Below, piece by piece: positions 34,043-43,656 of a stretch of DNA of 54,899 nt. The notes below the pieces were generated by a model. It was not told the DNA's origin and searched no databases. It saw nothing but the letters and a program-made list of their open reading frames with translations. The stretch is taken from assembly GCA_003577005.1 (NCBI GenBank), contig QEUW01000005.1:1-54899 (forward strand), given 5' to 3'. The position numbers were made by a program, and so were the translations under genes. Every line of letters starts with the position of its first letter. The stretch's first letter is position 1. The stretch is from Chloroflexota bacterium. GTDB lineage: Bacteria; Chloroflexota; Anaerolineae; Caldilineales; Caldilineaceae.

Positions 34043-34073
34043 GGTGCATCGCACGCCTTGCGAGCAACGCACC
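34043..34073. repeat. GGTGCRTYGCACGC hairpin family, copy 3
   Basis: GGTGCATCGCACGC at 34043-34056 pairs with GCGAGCAACGCACC at 34060-34073 with two mismatches and a 3-nt loop. A partial site GTGCGATGCACC lies at 33993-34004, just after the deacetylase stop. Confidence 0.78.
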
Positions 34074-34113
34074 GATCCCGAATCGCCCTCTAGCGTAAGG
34101 AGAGAACAGCGAG

Positions 34114-35046
34114 ATGGACTATGTTACCTTTGGCCGCACCGGTCTCCAGGTCAGCGTGATGGGGCTGGGCTGTGGCGGGCCGAGCCGCATCGGGCAGAGC
34201 AGCGGCCAGGACGAAGCGGCGTCCATTGCTATCGTGCGCCAGGCGCTCGACGCTGGGGTCAACTTTATCGACACCGCCGAAGCATACCGCACCGAGACGA
34301 TGGTCGGCGCGGCGCTGGCCGGCGTAGACCGCAGCAAGGTGGTGATCTCCACCAAAAAGAGCTACCGCAAGGAGATCATCCCGGCGCTGGTCCGTCAAGG
34401 GCTGGAAGAGAGCCTGCGCCGGCTGCGCACCGACTATGTAGACATCTACAACCTGCACGGCGTCAGCCCTGCCGATTATCGCTGGCTGCGCGATGAAATT
34501 TTGCCCACCTTTTTCCAACTGCGCGACGAAGGCAAAATCCGCTTTATCGGCGTCTCGGAGATGTTCAACGACGACAAGACCCACCAGATGCTGGTCGACT
34601 CGCTGCCCGACGACGTGTGGGACGTGGTCATGGTCGGCTTCAACATCCTCAACCAGACCGCCCGCGACAAAGTCTTTGCGCAGACGCAGGCGCAGAACGT
34701 GGCGGTGCAGATCATGTTCGCCGTGCGCCGCGCCCTGAGCCAGCGTGACAAGCTGGTAGAGGCGTTGCAGATCCTCATCGACGCGGGCCAACTCGATCCG
34801 GCGGAAGTCGATCTCAACAACCCGCTCGGTTTTGTGCTTGAAGAATCCGATGCCGCCAGCCTGGTCGATGCCGCCTATCGCTTCTGCCGCTACGAGCCGG
34901 GGGTGCATGTAGTGCTCTCCGGCACGGGTAACCCGGCCCATCTCCAGGCCAACATCGAGTCGCTCAGCCGCCCACCGCTGCCCGAACCGGTGGTGCAGAA
35001 GCTGCGCTATATTTTCCGCAACGCCAGCGCGGTGACAGGCCAGTAA
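34114..35046 (+). CDS. Aldo/keto reductase
   Basis: A 310-residue TIM-barrel NADPH-dependent reductase. The catalytic tetrad is visible: Asp53 and Tyr58 in NFIDTAEAY, Lys81 or Lys82 in VISTKKSYR, and His115 in DIYNLHGV. The C-terminal LSGTGNPAHLQANIESL binds the cofactor phosphate. It belongs to the bacterial branch near AKR11/AKR12 rather than to xylose reductases. AAGGAGAGAA precedes the ATG at 34114. It is last in the same-direction run 27942-35046. It probably reduces or oxidises a sugar carbonyl, though the specific substrate is unknown. Confidence 0.92.
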   Translation: MDYVTFGRTGLQVSVMGLGCGGPSRIGQSSGQDEAASIAIVRQALDAGVNFIDTAEAYRTETMVGAALAGVDRSKVVISTKKSYRKEIIPALVRQGLEESLRRLRTDYVDIYNLHGVSPADYRWLRDEILPTFFQLRDEGKIRFIGVSEMFNDDKTHQMLVDSLPDDVWDVVMVGFNILNQTARDKVFAQTQAQNVAVQIMFAVRRALSQRDKLVEALQILIDAGQLDPAEVDLNNPLGFVLEESDAASLVDAAYRFCRYEPGVHVVLSGTGNPAHLQANIESLSRPPLPEPVVQKLRYIFRNASAVTGQ

Positions 35047-35090
35047 GGTGGCAGATGATGGGCGCAAGGATAGCATAGAGCGGGCATTCA

Positions 35091-35099
35091 TGCTATACT
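35091..35099 (+). promoter_or_regulatory. Extended -10 promoter candidate
   Basis: TGCTATACT matches an extended -10 (TG-n-TATACT) about 120 bases ahead of the DUF433 start. No clear -35 is seen. It would drive the toxin-antitoxin remnant. Confidence 0.4.
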
Positions 35100-35218
35100 G
35101 TTCACGGGCCCTATCAACGAGTGTCCTCAAATCATACTTTGTGAACAGGGTTCGCAAACCTGCAAATCGCGCAAGCACGAACTGGCGCATGACCTCCGTG
35201 AAGGTGATGGAGATGCTG

Positions 35219-35443
35219 ATGGTGAGAGAATGGGAAGCACTCGATGCAGTTGAGCGCCACCCGGATAAACTTGGTGGCGTCTGGGTGTTTCGAGGTACAA
35301 GAGTGCCGGTGTCGGCTCTTTTCGAGAATTTGCGAGATGGAGCGTCAATCGAGCAATTCTTAGAATGGTTCCCTGGGGTCAAACGATCACAGGTGGAAGC
35401 AATACTGAATTACGAGATCGCAGTGCTAGCTGAGCCTGCGTAA
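35219..35443 (+). CDS. DUF433 antitoxin
   Basis: A 74-residue protein from the ATG at 35219. ERHPDKLGGVWVFRGTRVPVS then LFENLRDGASIEQFLEWFPG and a final helix (VEAILNYEIAVL) make up the DUF433 helix-turn-helix-like domain. DUF433 proteins act as antitoxins paired with small PIN-like DUF5615 toxins. GGAG at 35209-35212, 6 nt upstream, selects this start; ATGs at 35189, 35207 and 35213 in frame are alternatives. The partner toxin frame begins 1 base after its stop but contains a nonsense codon. Confidence 0.85.
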   Translation: MVREWEALDAVERHPDKLGGVWVFRGTRVPVSALFENLRDGASIEQFLEWFPGVKRSQVEAILNYEIAVLAEPA

Positions 35444-35444
35444 C

Positions 35445-35762
35445 GTGAAGATTCTCTTTGATCAGGGAACGCCTGTCCCCCTGCGCCGTCACCTTCCGGG
35501 TCACACGATTTAGACGGTCTATGAGCAGGGATGGTCCATGTTGGCGAATGGAGAGTTGCTGGCTGTGGCGGAACAAGCAGGCTATGAGCTGCTGATCACC
35601 ACCGATCAGAGTCTCCGCTATCAGCAGAATCTCACGAATCGCCAGTTGGCAATTCTTGTTCTCTTATCCACCTCGTGGCCGCGAATGCGCTTGCACGTTG
35701 ATAGCATTCGAACTCAAGTCGATAAAATGGTCACTGGCGAGTACGCAGAAATCCCGATTTGA
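35445..35762 (+). pseudogene. DUF5615-like PIN toxin interrupted by an amber codon
   Basis: From GTG 35445 the frame reads VKILFDQGTPVPLRRHLPGH, then TI, then TAG at 35511-35513. It continues in the same frame as TVYEQGWSMLANGELL, AEQAGYELLITTDQSLRYQQ and so on to a stop at 35760-35762. Without the TAG it would be a 105-residue toxin typical of the DUF5615 family, with Asp6 and the TTDQ segment as catalytic acidic sites. No frameshift is present, so a single base change explains the loss. The antitoxin upstream is intact. Confidence 0.85.
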
Positions 35763-35849
35763 GCTGTACAACAAGGCCTGCAACACGACTTTTCATGCTC
35801 AGGGATCGCTGAGCTGCACTTATCTTCCGTAGACCGTAGTGAGTCACAA

Positions 35850-37727
35850 ATGAACAATCCCTCTGCCGCGGGCGGCTATGGCCGGTTGCTGGCGACTTAC
35901 CTTGGCCCGCAGCGGGGTCGAGTGATCTTCCTGGCGGGCCTGGTCTTGCTGACCATTGCGCTGCAACTGGTCAACCCGCAGATCATCCGCTACTTTCTCG
36001 ACAGTTTGCAGACTGGCGGGCAACTGCGCCAGTTGTTGGGGGCCGCCGCGCTCTTTATGAGCATCACCATTGCCCACCAACTGGTCCTGCTGGGCGCCAC
36101 CTATGTGGGTGAACTGGTTGGGTGGACGGCAACCAACGCGCTACGTGTCGACCTGGCCCGCCACTGTCTGCGGCTCGACCTCTCCTTTCATAAGGCGCAC
36201 ACGCCGGGCGAACTGATCGAGCGGGTCGATGGCGATGTCAACGAACTGGCCAACTTTTTCTCACGCATGATCCTGACGCTGGTGGGCAATGGGTTGCTCC
36301 TGGTTGGTGTGATTGTCTTGCTCTGGCGCGAAAGCTGGCAGATCGGCCTGGGGATCACGCTGGTGGCGTTGGTCAGCGTGCTGATCATCAATGTGCTGCG
36401 CAAACGCATCATCCCCCGCTGGGAGCGGCTGCGCGGGGCCGATGCCGACCTCTTTGGCTTTTTGGAAGAGCGGCTCAACGGCACCGAAGACATTCAGACC
36501 AGTGGCGCCAAAGGCTATATGCTGGGCGGGCTGGACCGTCTGCTGCGCCGGCGCTGGCGGGCCGCACAACACGCCCTGCACCTGGACGCCTGGATCATCC
36601 CCACGCCGATCTGGGTCTTTGCCCTGGCCTACGCCGCGGCGCATCTGGCCAGCGGCCGGCTCTTTCTGGCGGGTGAACTGACCATCGGCACTGTGTACGT
36701 GATCTTCTACTATATCGGGCTGGTGGAAGGGCCGCTCTGGCAGACGGTGGATATGGTGGACCAGCTCCAACGCGCCACGGCTGCGCTCAACCGCATCATC
36801 AAACTGCGCCAGGTCGAGGCTACGCTCCACGACGGCGAGGGGGTGATCCTACCGGCAGGGCCGCTGGCGGTCACCTTTGACCAGGTCTCGTTTCAGTATC
36901 ACGATGCGGAACCGCTCTCCATGCGGGGGGAGGCCACGGCAGGGAAAGCTGCTTACGATAGGGCCGGTGACGAGGCGGTAGATGAGACAGTGGATGAGGC
37001 TGAAGCGCAAGAGGTGGTCCTCTCCGGCCTTTCGTTCCGCCTGGGGCCGGGCACGATCCTGGGTTTGTTGGGGCGCACGGGCAGCGGCAAATCGACTCTG
37101 AGCAAGCTGCTCTTTCGTTTCTATGACCCCACCGCCGGCAGCATCCGCCTGGGGACGCCAGGCGCCATGTACGATCTGCGCCAGGCGCGGCGCAGCGACT
37201 TGCAGGGGCGCATTGGCATGGTCACGCAGGATGTCCAGCTCTTTCACGCCAGCGTGCGCGACAACCTGACCCTCTTTGACCGGCGCATCCCCGATGAACG
37301 AATTCGCACCGTGTTGGAAGAGGTCGGGTTGTCCACGTGGTTGGAGAGCCTGCCCGACGGTCTGGACACTGAGTTGAGCGGCGACGACAGCAATCTCTCG
37401 GCGGGTGAGGCGCAACTGCTGGCCTTTACCCGCGTCTTCCTGGCCGACCCAGGTCTGGTCATCCTCGACGAAGCCTCGTCCCGGCTGGACCCGGCTACCG
37501 AGCAACGCATCGAAGCGGCGCTCAACCGGCTGCTGGCGGGGGCGCACGGGGCGCGCACCTGCATTATCATCGCTCACCGGCTGGCGACCGTCCAGCGCGC
37601 CGACATGATCCTGATCCTGGAGGAGGGGCGCATCCTCGAATATGGTCCGCGGATTGCGCTGGCGGCAGACCCGAACAGCCACTTCTCACGATTGCTGCAA
37701 ACCGGGTTGGAAGAGGTATTTGCATGA
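35850..37727 (+). CDS. ABC exporter half-transporter, subunit 1 (complete ATPase site)
   Basis: A 625-residue protein with an N-terminal membrane domain of about six helices (1-320) and a C-terminal nucleotide-binding domain. The Walker A is GRTGSGKST at 408-416, the signature LSAGE at 516-520, Walker B with catalytic Glu541 (LVILDEASS), and the H-loop IIAHRLA. An acidic, Ala-rich insertion of about 30 residues ([15 protein letters not shown]) lies at roughly 356-388 before the first core strand. It overlaps the next ABC gene by 4 bases (ATGA), so the two subunits almost certainly form a heterodimer exporting lipids, peptides or drugs. Confidence 0.92.
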   Translation: MNNPSAAGGYGRLLATYLGPQRGRVIFLAGLVLLTIALQLVNPQIIRYFLDSLQTGGQLRQLLGAAALFMSITIAHQLVLLGATYVGELVGWTATNALRVDLARHCLRLDLSFHKAHTPGELIERVDGDVNELANFFSRMILTLVGNGLLLVGVIVLLWRESWQIGLGITLVALVSVLIINVLRKRIIPRWERLRGADADLFGFLEERLNGTEDIQTSGAKGYMLGGLDRLLRRRWRAAQHALHLDAWIIPTPIWVFALAYAAAHLASGRLFLAGELTIGTVYVIFYYIGLVEGPLWQTVDMVDQLQRATAALNRIIKLRQVEATLHDGEGVILPAGPLAVTFDQVSFQYHDAEPLSMRGEATAGKAAYDRAGDEAVDETVDEAEAQEVVLSGLSFRLGPGTILGLLGRTGSGKSTLSKLLFRFYDPTAGSIRLGTPGAMYDLRQARRSDLQGRIGMVTQDVQLFHASVRDNLTLFDRRIPDERIRTVLEEVGLSTWLESLPDGLDTELSGDDSNLSAGEAQLLAFTRVFLADPGLVILDEASSRLDPATEQRIEAALNRLLAGAHGARTCIIIAHRLATVQRADMILILEEGRILEYGPRIALAADPNSHFSRLLQTGLEEVFA

Positions 37728-39637
37728 GCGTTGTCGACACATACCGCCACCTGTTTCGCCTGATCCGCTTCCAATGGATCAACTGGCTGATGGACATGGG
37801 GGGCTTTGGCTTCCGGCTGGCCATGATCCCGTTGGTGGGGCTGGTATTGCGCGGTTTCTTCAATTCCCTGACGGGTGAACCTGGCGCGCAAATTGGGATA
37901 GTCGAGGCCGCGCTTTACCAACTATTGCTTGGCGCGCTGGCGCTGGGCGGGATCGTCATCGCCCTCTATGGCAACTTTGCCTACCGCTACCACAGCATGG
38001 CCCTGATGATCCGCAACATGTTTAACCGTATCCTCGACCTGCCGGGCGCGGTCGCCCTGCCGCTGACCGCCGAGGGGCGTCCCCAGGCGACAGGCCAGGT
38101 GATCAGTACGTTGCGCGATGACACCAATGAAGTCAGCCACATGATGATCCGTGTGCTCGACACATTTGCCTCTGGCGTCGCCTCGATCCTCTCGCTGGTG
38201 ATCATGTGGCGGATCAACCCGTGGATCACGGTAGGGACCTTTGGCCCGCTGGCGCTCATCGTCATCGGGGTACAGTGGCTGAGCAACGTCGTCAAGCGGA
38301 CGCGGCAGCAAAGCCGCGAAGCGACCAGCCGTGTCACGGGTCTCATCGGCGACATGTTCAACAGCACGCAGGCCATCAAAGTGGCCCATGCCGAGGAGCG
38401 CATCATCGATTACTTTGCCAGGCTCAACGACCGGCGGCGGGCGGTGATGGTCAAAGACAGGCTGCTCACCCAGTTGGTCGATACGCTCGGTGGCAGCGCC
38501 ACCGCCATCGGCACCGGGCTGATCTTACTGTTGGCAGCGCAGGCCATGACCGGCAACGCCTTTACCATCGGCGACTTTGCCCTCTTTACCACCAATATCT
38601 GGACCGTTACCTTCTGGATGCGCGTCGTCGGCAATGTCATCACCCATTCGTACCAGATCGGTGTTTCGTTCCAGCGCATGGAGAAGTTGATGCAGGGCGC
38701 ACCCCCAGCCGCGGTGACCACCCCCCATCCGCTCTATGTGGAAGATGACTCCCCCACAACATCTCCCCTCCTCAAGCGCCCTGCTGACCGGCTGGAACAG
38801 CTGCGCGTGGCCGGTCTGAGCTATCGCTATCCGGAAGCGGTCGAAGCTGGCGAAACATCGTTGGCCCTGAGCGCCAAACCTGCCGCGGTCGTAGGCGGTA
38901 ATAGTACGAGAGACGACGGTATTCCCACTGACGCTGTGGCTGGCGGTGGGGGCGGCATCGAAGCCATCGACCTGGAACTGGTGCGAGGCTCCTTTACTGT
39001 CATCACTGGGCAGATCGGGTCGGGCAAGACCACGCTGCTCAAGACGCTGTTGGGCCTCTTGCCGGCCCAGTCAGGCGAGATTTTCTGGAATAGAGAGCTG
39101 GTCAGTGACCCGGCCACCTTTTTTGTCCCGCCACGCTGCGCCTACACCGGCCAGGTTCCTCGCCTCTTTAGCGAGCCGCTGCGCGATAATATCCTGCTAG
39201 GGCTGCCGGAAGAACAGGTCGATCTGCCGGGCGCCATCCACCAGGCGGTGTTGGAGCGTGACTTGGCGGCCATGCCGGAGGGGCTGGACACGATGGTGGG
39301 GTCGCGCGGGGTACGGCTGTCGGGCGGGCAGATCCAGCGCACGGCGGCAGCGCGCATGTTTGTGCGCGCTGCCGAGTTGCTGGTCTTCGACGACCTCTCC
39401 AGCGCGCTCGATGTGGAGACCGAACGGCTGCTCTGGGAGCGGGTCTTTGCTGAGCGCGACGCCGAGCGCGATACTCCCACCTGTCTGGTCGTCTCGCACC
39501 GGCGACGGGTGCTGCGCCGGGCCGACCAGGTGATCGTGCTCAAAGATGGGCGCATTGTCGCACGCGGCAAACTGGATGATCTGTTGGAAGAGAGCGAAGA
39601 GATGCAGCGCCTGTGGCACGGGGAGTTTGGGGGGTGA
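37724..39637 (+). CDS. ABC exporter half-transporter, subunit 2 (degenerate ATPase site)
   Basis: A 637-residue partner of the preceding subunit. The membrane domain spans about 1-330. The nucleotide-binding domain shows GQIGSGKTT at 429-437, LSGGQ at 532-536 and VVSHRRR as H-loop. Walker B is LLVFDDLSS, with Asp557 in place of the catalytic Glu, as in the non-hydrolytic site of heterodimeric exporters such as TM287/288. An insertion of about 40 residues, rich in Gly and Ala ([11 protein letters not shown]), sits at roughly 372-411, the same place as the insertion in subunit 1. The gene is closed by a strong hairpin at 39769. Confidence 0.92.
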   Translation: MSVVDTYRHLFRLIRFQWINWLMDMGGFGFRLAMIPLVGLVLRGFFNSLTGEPGAQIGIVEAALYQLLLGALALGGIVIALYGNFAYRYHSMALMIRNMFNRILDLPGAVALPLTAEGRPQATGQVISTLRDDTNEVSHMMIRVLDTFASGVASILSLVIMWRINPWITVGTFGPLALIVIGVQWLSNVVKRTRQQSREATSRVTGLIGDMFNSTQAIKVAHAEERIIDYFARLNDRRRAVMVKDRLLTQLVDTLGGSATAIGTGLILLLAAQAMTGNAFTIGDFALFTTNIWTVTFWMRVVGNVITHSYQIGVSFQRMEKLMQGAPPAAVTTPHPLYVEDDSPTTSPLLKRPADRLEQLRVAGLSYRYPEAVEAGETSLALSAKPAAVVGGNSTRDDGIPTDAVAGGGGGIEAIDLELVRGSFTVITGQIGSGKTTLLKTLLGLLPAQSGEIFWNRELVSDPATFFVPPRCAYTGQVPRLFSEPLRDNILLGLPEEQVDLPGAIHQAVLERDLAAMPEGLDTMVGSRGVRLSGGQIQRTAAARMFVRAAELLVFDDLSSALDVETERLLWERVFAERDAERDTPTCLVVSHRRRVLRRADQVIVLKDGRIVARGKLDDLLEESEEMQRLWHGEFGG

Positions 39638-39768
39638 TAGTACTGTCCTGACGACGTTTGCTCTGTTTTGAGAAGAGTTTGATGGACTGTGGCTCCCGAA
39701 GCCGCCCTACACCCATGCGACAATTTCGACAGTGCAGCGCCCAAACAGGGTGTCCAATAGGAAATCGT

Positions 39769-39825
39769 CAAGAGCAGCGGGTTTGTCCAGCCCGGATTGG
39801 TGTGCGGATAAACCCGCTGCTCTTG
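39769..39825. terminator. Bidirectional terminator hairpin
   Basis: CAAGAGCAGCGGGTTTGTCC (39769-39788) pairs with 39806-39825 at 19 of 20 positions, with a 17-nt loop. The convergent ABC and aminotransferase genes end on either side. Confidence 0.88.
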
Positions 39826-39835
39826 TCTTACCTCC

Positions 39836-41104
39836 TTACGCCAGCGCGTTCAACACTTTATTCACACCCTCGATGGTCTCTTCCACATCCTCATTGGTGA
39901 GCAGCGGGCTGACGTTGAGGTGGACGGCGCGGCCCAGCAGGTCGAGGCTGCGCGGGCACATGTCGTGGTCATACTCGATCTTGCGGTTGGCCCACCGCCA
40001 CGGGTCGCCCCCGGCAGACCAGCCACGCTGGGCCAGGATCGGCTCCCAGTGGGCATAGACGTGATAGTCGCGCTTGTGGCGGCGATAGAGGTCGCCGGCG
40101 CCAATGTTCTCTGCCCTGAGCGCCTCGATGACCCGGTCACCGGTCTCTACGCTGTCGACAAAGAAGACGGTACAGATGGCGGTGTCGCCGGCCTCGTCGT
40201 TCTCGGCGCGGAAGGTGATACCTTTGCGCTGCGTCACGTCGGCCAGCCCTTCTTTGATCATGCGTTTGCGGGCGCGCATGTTGTCGAGCAGCCAGTCCAA
40301 CCGGCGCAACTGCACCAGGTTGACCGCGGCCAGCAATTCGGGCATGCGGAAATTGATGCCGCACAGCTCGTCGACCACAGGGTTCTTGCGGCTCTCGCCA
40401 CCGATCACATCGTGGAACATCTCGGCTCGCTGCCAGACGACCCGGTCGTCGGTCAGCACCATGCCGCCCTCGCCCGAGGTGAGCATCTTGTTGAACTGGA
40501 AGCTATAGCAGCCCACGTCGCCAATTGCGCCGCACCATTGGCCCTTGAAGGTGGCGCCGTTGGCCTGCGCCGTGTCCTCCACTACCTTGAGGTTGTGTTT
40601 GCGCGCCACAGCCATGATGGCGTCCATATTGGCGGGCGCCCCACGCATGTGGACAGGGATGATCGCTTTGGTGTAGGGGGTGATCTTCTGTTCCACATCG
40701 GCGGCGTCCATGAGCAGCGATTCATCGACCTCGCAGACAATGGGGACGGCGCCCACCGCGATCACGGCGCCGGCAGTGGCGATCCAGGTGAAAGCGGGGA
40801 CGATCACCTCGTCGCCCGGCCCGATGCCCAGACCGTGGAGCGCACAGACCAGCGACGCCGTGCCCGAGGTCACGGCCAATGCGTACTTCTTGCCTCGTTG
40901 GGCGGCGTAGGCTTGCTCCAACTCGGCCACCTTGGAGGTTGTATTGCCGGGGCCGTAGTAGCGAAAGAGCCGCTTGGAGCGCAGCACTTCGAGCACCGCC
41001 GCCTCTTCTTCATGGTCGATCATCATCCCGCCAGGGTACATGGGTGGGTCGGGCTGCTGCTTGGCCGGCGCACCGCCGTGGATGGCAAGGGCTTGGCTGG
41101 ACAT
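39836..41104 (-). CDS. DegT/DnrJ/EryC1 family aminotransferase
   Basis: A 422-residue PLP-dependent aminotransferase of the sugar-aminotransferase family. LAVTSGTASLVCALHGLG holds the cofactor phosphate, VVEDTAQANGA carries Asp177, and the Schiff-base Lys206 lies in SFQFNKMLTSGEGG. The enzymes add an amino group to keto-sugars or related molecules in antibiotic, cell-envelope or cyclitol pathways. AAGGAG lies ahead of the ATG at 41104. It stands alone between a terminator and a long gap, so its pathway cannot be inferred from neighbours. Confidence 0.93.
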   Translation of the reverse strand: MSSQALAIHGGAPAKQQPDPPMYPGGMMIDHEEEAAVLEVLRSKRLFRYYGPGNTTSKVAELEQAYAAQRGKKYALAVTSGTASLVCALHGLGIGPGDEVIVPAFTWIATAGAVIAVGAVPIVCEVDESLLMDAADVEQKITPYTKAIIPVHMRGAPANMDAIMAVARKHNLKVVEDTAQANGATFKGQWCGAIGDVGCYSFQFNKMLTSGEGGMVLTDDRVVWQRAEMFHDVIGGESRKNPVVDELCGINFRMPELLAAVNLVQLRRLDWLLDNMRARKRMIKEGLADVTQRKGITFRAENDEAGDTAICTVFFVDSVETGDRVIEALRAENIGAGDLYRRHKRDYHVYAHWEPILAQRGWSAGGDPWRWANRKIEYDHDMCPRSLDLLGRAVHLNVSPLLTNEDVEETIEGVNKVLNALA

Positions 41105-41267
41105 GCTAGTTCTCCTTCACGTAGTTTGTTCTGACATTCATTCGATAAGTCACACGGTTGTCGCTGTGGAGTCAAATCACAGAAGGATTCGTCTCGATCA
41201 TCCACAAGAGAAAGTCTACATCATTATACCAGATTGACCCACTGACCAAGAGCAGATTTGCCGTTCG

Positions 41268-41440
41268 GGGTGCGTCCAGGATTGGCGCGAGCACTTAGCA
41301 GCGCAAGCATTCCGGGAAAGGGCCGGCCCTACTTGGTCTGACCGGCGTGTCTCCGGCCCCGGGTGCCCTCTGGGCGCGGAATGCGGGTTACTGCGGGCAA
41401 GCTGCCATCTTGCCCTACTCGCCCCCCATTTCGGACGCCA
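41268..41440. mobile_element. MITE-like element, copy B
   Basis: A 173-base non-coding element similar to copy A along its whole length. The left end is GGGTGCGTCCAGGATTGG and the right end is CCATTTCGGACGCCA. It includes GCATTCCGGGAAAGGGCCGG, GGGCGCGGAATGCGGGTTAC and a GGGCAAGCTGCCATCTTGCCC hairpin split by one base. No target duplication was seen. The remaining gap 41105-41673 shows no gene. Confidence 0.8.
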
Positions 41441-41673
41441 TCCTGCCATCTGGAACATTTGCGGAGGACGACTCGTTCTCTCTCAGAAGTGAGTCGGGCA
41501 TAGCCTATTTTGGCTGGTGGGATCGCCCCACGGGAGCGCCATCAATCAATCGGTATACCCAGTTTAGTTGACATTTTGCTCGGTTCGATCAGGGGGCATT
41601 CGTGCATTGCCCTTATGGCTGAGCCGGCTGAAAGGTCAACAGGACCTAAACCTGTACAGAAAGTTTTACTAAC

Positions 41674-42855
41674 ATGACCAAAGCAAATCGTTGGTTTGCC
41701 ATGTTCTTCAATCTCTTGTTGTTCGCCGGCTGTAGTGCTCAGCCGCCGGTCGAACAAGCGACGGCGACACCGGCGCCGCCTGTGACCGTGGCCACCGCAA
41801 CGCCGGCACAACCCGTCGCTGCGGCTACGGCAACAGCACTGCCCGACCCATCGGCCTTGTGCCCAACCGCAACGGAAGGTACAACCCTGTATGTCAGTGT
41901 GGAGAATGGCTTCTGTTTTCTCTACCCTACTCATTTGATGCTGGGCGCTGATCAGTTCCGCCCGGATGAGGTCGTTCATCTGGTGGGCGAGCCGGCGGAT
42001 CCGAACGCGCTGGAGACGGTCGCCGTGAACCTGACTGTGGCCTACAACGGCCCGGCTGATGGACTGGACAGCGCACAATACGCCAACACCTGGCTCGATC
42101 TCAACGCCCAGGGGATGGGGTTCAACGCTCCAGGGATAGAGCCGCAGCAAGAATCCACGACTATCGGCGGCCAACCGGGTGTTCTCATCAACGATTTGCC
42201 CGCTATGTTTCCCCAACGCGGTCTATTCCTCGTGGTCAACGGCGTCAAGTATCTGATCACCTTGCAGCCGCGACCAGAAGCGATAGCCGAACTGGCGGAA
42301 GAGGCCACCCAGGCGTGGGATACCGTAACAGCATCGCTCACTTTCTTCCCACCGCAAAACGAGCGCACGGTTGTCCGCCCTGCTGATGTGTGTCCCACAG
42401 CCACAGCCGACAGCACGCTCTGGGTCAATCTGCTAGGTGGCTATTGTTTGCTCCACCCCGCGACATTTGCGCCGGACCCAACCTTTCCCAGCACCATTGT
42501 CGGCGGGCCAGATCTGGGTGCAGTGGAAGGTTTTGAACACGTGCGGTCGTCGCTCGGCGTCGGCTACTACGAACTTGGCGACCAGACCCCTGAACAAGCA
42601 CTCCGGCCCGTGAGCGAGCAGATCGACCCGAATTCGGTGATGGCCACCACAATCAATGGCTATCCGGCCGTGGTGTATGACTTTATTGGGGGGCCATGGC
42701 GGCAACGGAGTGCACAGATTGTGGTGGATGATCTAGTTTACACCTTTGTCGCCCAGCCGTGGGATGTTGAGAAGTTCCCACAAGCGCTGCCCGATGTGGA
42801 ACGGCTGTGGAACATGGCGAGCGAGTCGATTGCGTTTTTTGACCCGTGGCGCTAA
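41674..42855 (+). CDS. Lipoprotein with two repeated extracellular domains
   Basis: A 393-residue protein. The signal peptide ends in a lipobox LFAGC with Cys20, followed by a Pro/Ala/Thr linker (ATATPAPPVTVATATPAQ). The mature part is two tandem copies of one domain. Copy 1 starts CPTATEGTTLYVSVENGFCF and copy 2 starts CPTATADSTLWVNLLGGYCL about 190 residues later, both continuing LYP/LHP and ending FFPP or FFDPW. The function is unknown. Each copy has a Cys pair that could form a disulfide. The gene is followed by a heptad hairpin. Confidence 0.88.
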   Translation: MTKANRWFAMFFNLLLFAGCSAQPPVEQATATPAPPVTVATATPAQPVAAATATALPDPSALCPTATEGTTLYVSVENGFCFLYPTHLMLGADQFRPDEVVHLVGEPADPNALETVAVNLTVAYNGPADGLDSAQYANTWLDLNAQGMGFNAPGIEPQQESTTIGGQPGVLINDLPAMFPQRGLFLVVNGVKYLITLQPRPEAIAELAEEATQAWDTVTASLTFFPPQNERTVVRPADVCPTATADSTLWVNLLGGYCLLHPATFAPDPTFPSTIVGGPDLGAVEGFEHVRSSLGVGYYELGDQTPEQALRPVSEQIDPNSVMATTINGYPAVVYDFIGGPWRQRSAQIVVDDLVYTFVAQPWDVEKFPQALPDVERLWNMASESIAFFDPWR

Positions 42856-42883
42856 GCCCGCCAGCCACATAAATCCCAGGCAA

Positions 42884-42915
42884 TAGCGAGTGACGAGTGT
42901 ACTCGTCACTCGCTA
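42884..42915. terminator. Perfect 15-bp hairpin built of heptads
   Basis: TAGCGAGTGACGAGT at 42884-42898 pairs perfectly with ACTCGTCACTCGCTA at 42901-42915. It divides into heptads GCGAGTG, ACGAGTG, TACTCGT, CACTCGC. It lies between the convergent lipoprotein and nitroreductase genes, and the right arm includes the nitroreductase stop codon. No U-tract follows. Confidence 0.8.
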
Positions 42916-43596
42916 CCCATCGAGCCGGCGCTGGCCCCACCCATTCCAGTGTGTCACCTCGCGGGCGGGGATGCGCGCGGCGGGACGAAAGTCATCGCCG
43001 GTGAAGTAGGCGACAGGCAGCAGCGCCGCCTGGGTAATGTTGTCCGGGATGCCGAGCAGTTCCGCCGCCTCCTTTTCGTAAGGCAGGTGGAGCGTCGTCC
43101 ACGCCGAGCCGAGGCCACGGGCGCGTAGGGCCAACATGAGCGACCATGTGGCCGGCAGGATCGAGCCGTAATGCGCCGCCTGAGTAAAAGGCGGACTGGT
43201 CTCCACCCGGCCCTCAATGCAGGGGATGATATGCACCGGGACCTCGTGGAAATGTTTGGCCAGATAGGCGGCGGAGCTGGTCACCTTGCGCATGGTGCTG
43301 GCGCTAGGCGCATAGGGCCGCGGGTCGGGGGCTGCCTGGGCGCGACCGCGCAGGTAAGTGTCGAAGGCGCGGCGGTAGAGCTCGGCCAATCCCATCCGCT
43401 TCTCTGGGTCAGTCACCACCACAAAGTGCCACGGCTGGCGATTGGAACCGCTGGGCGCCTGGGTGGCGATCTCGATACAGCGTTCGATGACTTCCGGTTC
43501 GACGGGCCGGGTAAAATCGAGCCGTTTGCGCACCGAGCGCGTTGTCGTCAACAGATGATCGACGACCGCCAGGTTTTCGCTGGTGGCAAGATTCAT
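42913..43596 (-). CDS. Nitroreductase family protein
   Basis: A 227-residue flavoprotein. RSVRKRLDFTRPVEPEVIERC and QAPSGSNRQPWHFVVVTD are the FMN-binding and dimer-interface motifs, followed by RAFDTYLRG and later ILPATWSLMLALRARGLGSAWT and LGIPDNITQAALLPVAYF. The length and motifs fit the nitro-FMN-reductase superfamily, which includes enzymes reducing nitro compounds, flavins or BluB-like reactions. AAGGAG precedes the ATG at 43596. The gene may be co-transcribed from upstream with the desaturase gene, which ends 60 bases before it. Confidence 0.92.
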   Translation of the reverse strand: MNLATSENLAVVDHLLTTTRSVRKRLDFTRPVEPEVIERCIEIATQAPSGSNRQPWHFVVVTDPEKRMGLAELYRRAFDTYLRGRAQAAPDPRPYAPSASTMRKVTSSAAYLAKHFHEVPVHIIPCIEGRVETSPPFTQAAHYGSILPATWSLMLALRARGLGSAWTTLHLPYEKEAAELLGIPDNITQAALLPVAYFTGDDFRPAARIPAREVTHWNGWGQRRLDG

Positions 43597-43656
43597 GGCG
43601 TGTGATCTCCTTGTGGCTATCGATTAGGCTGCTCAAGGCAGCCAGAACGCGAGGCG

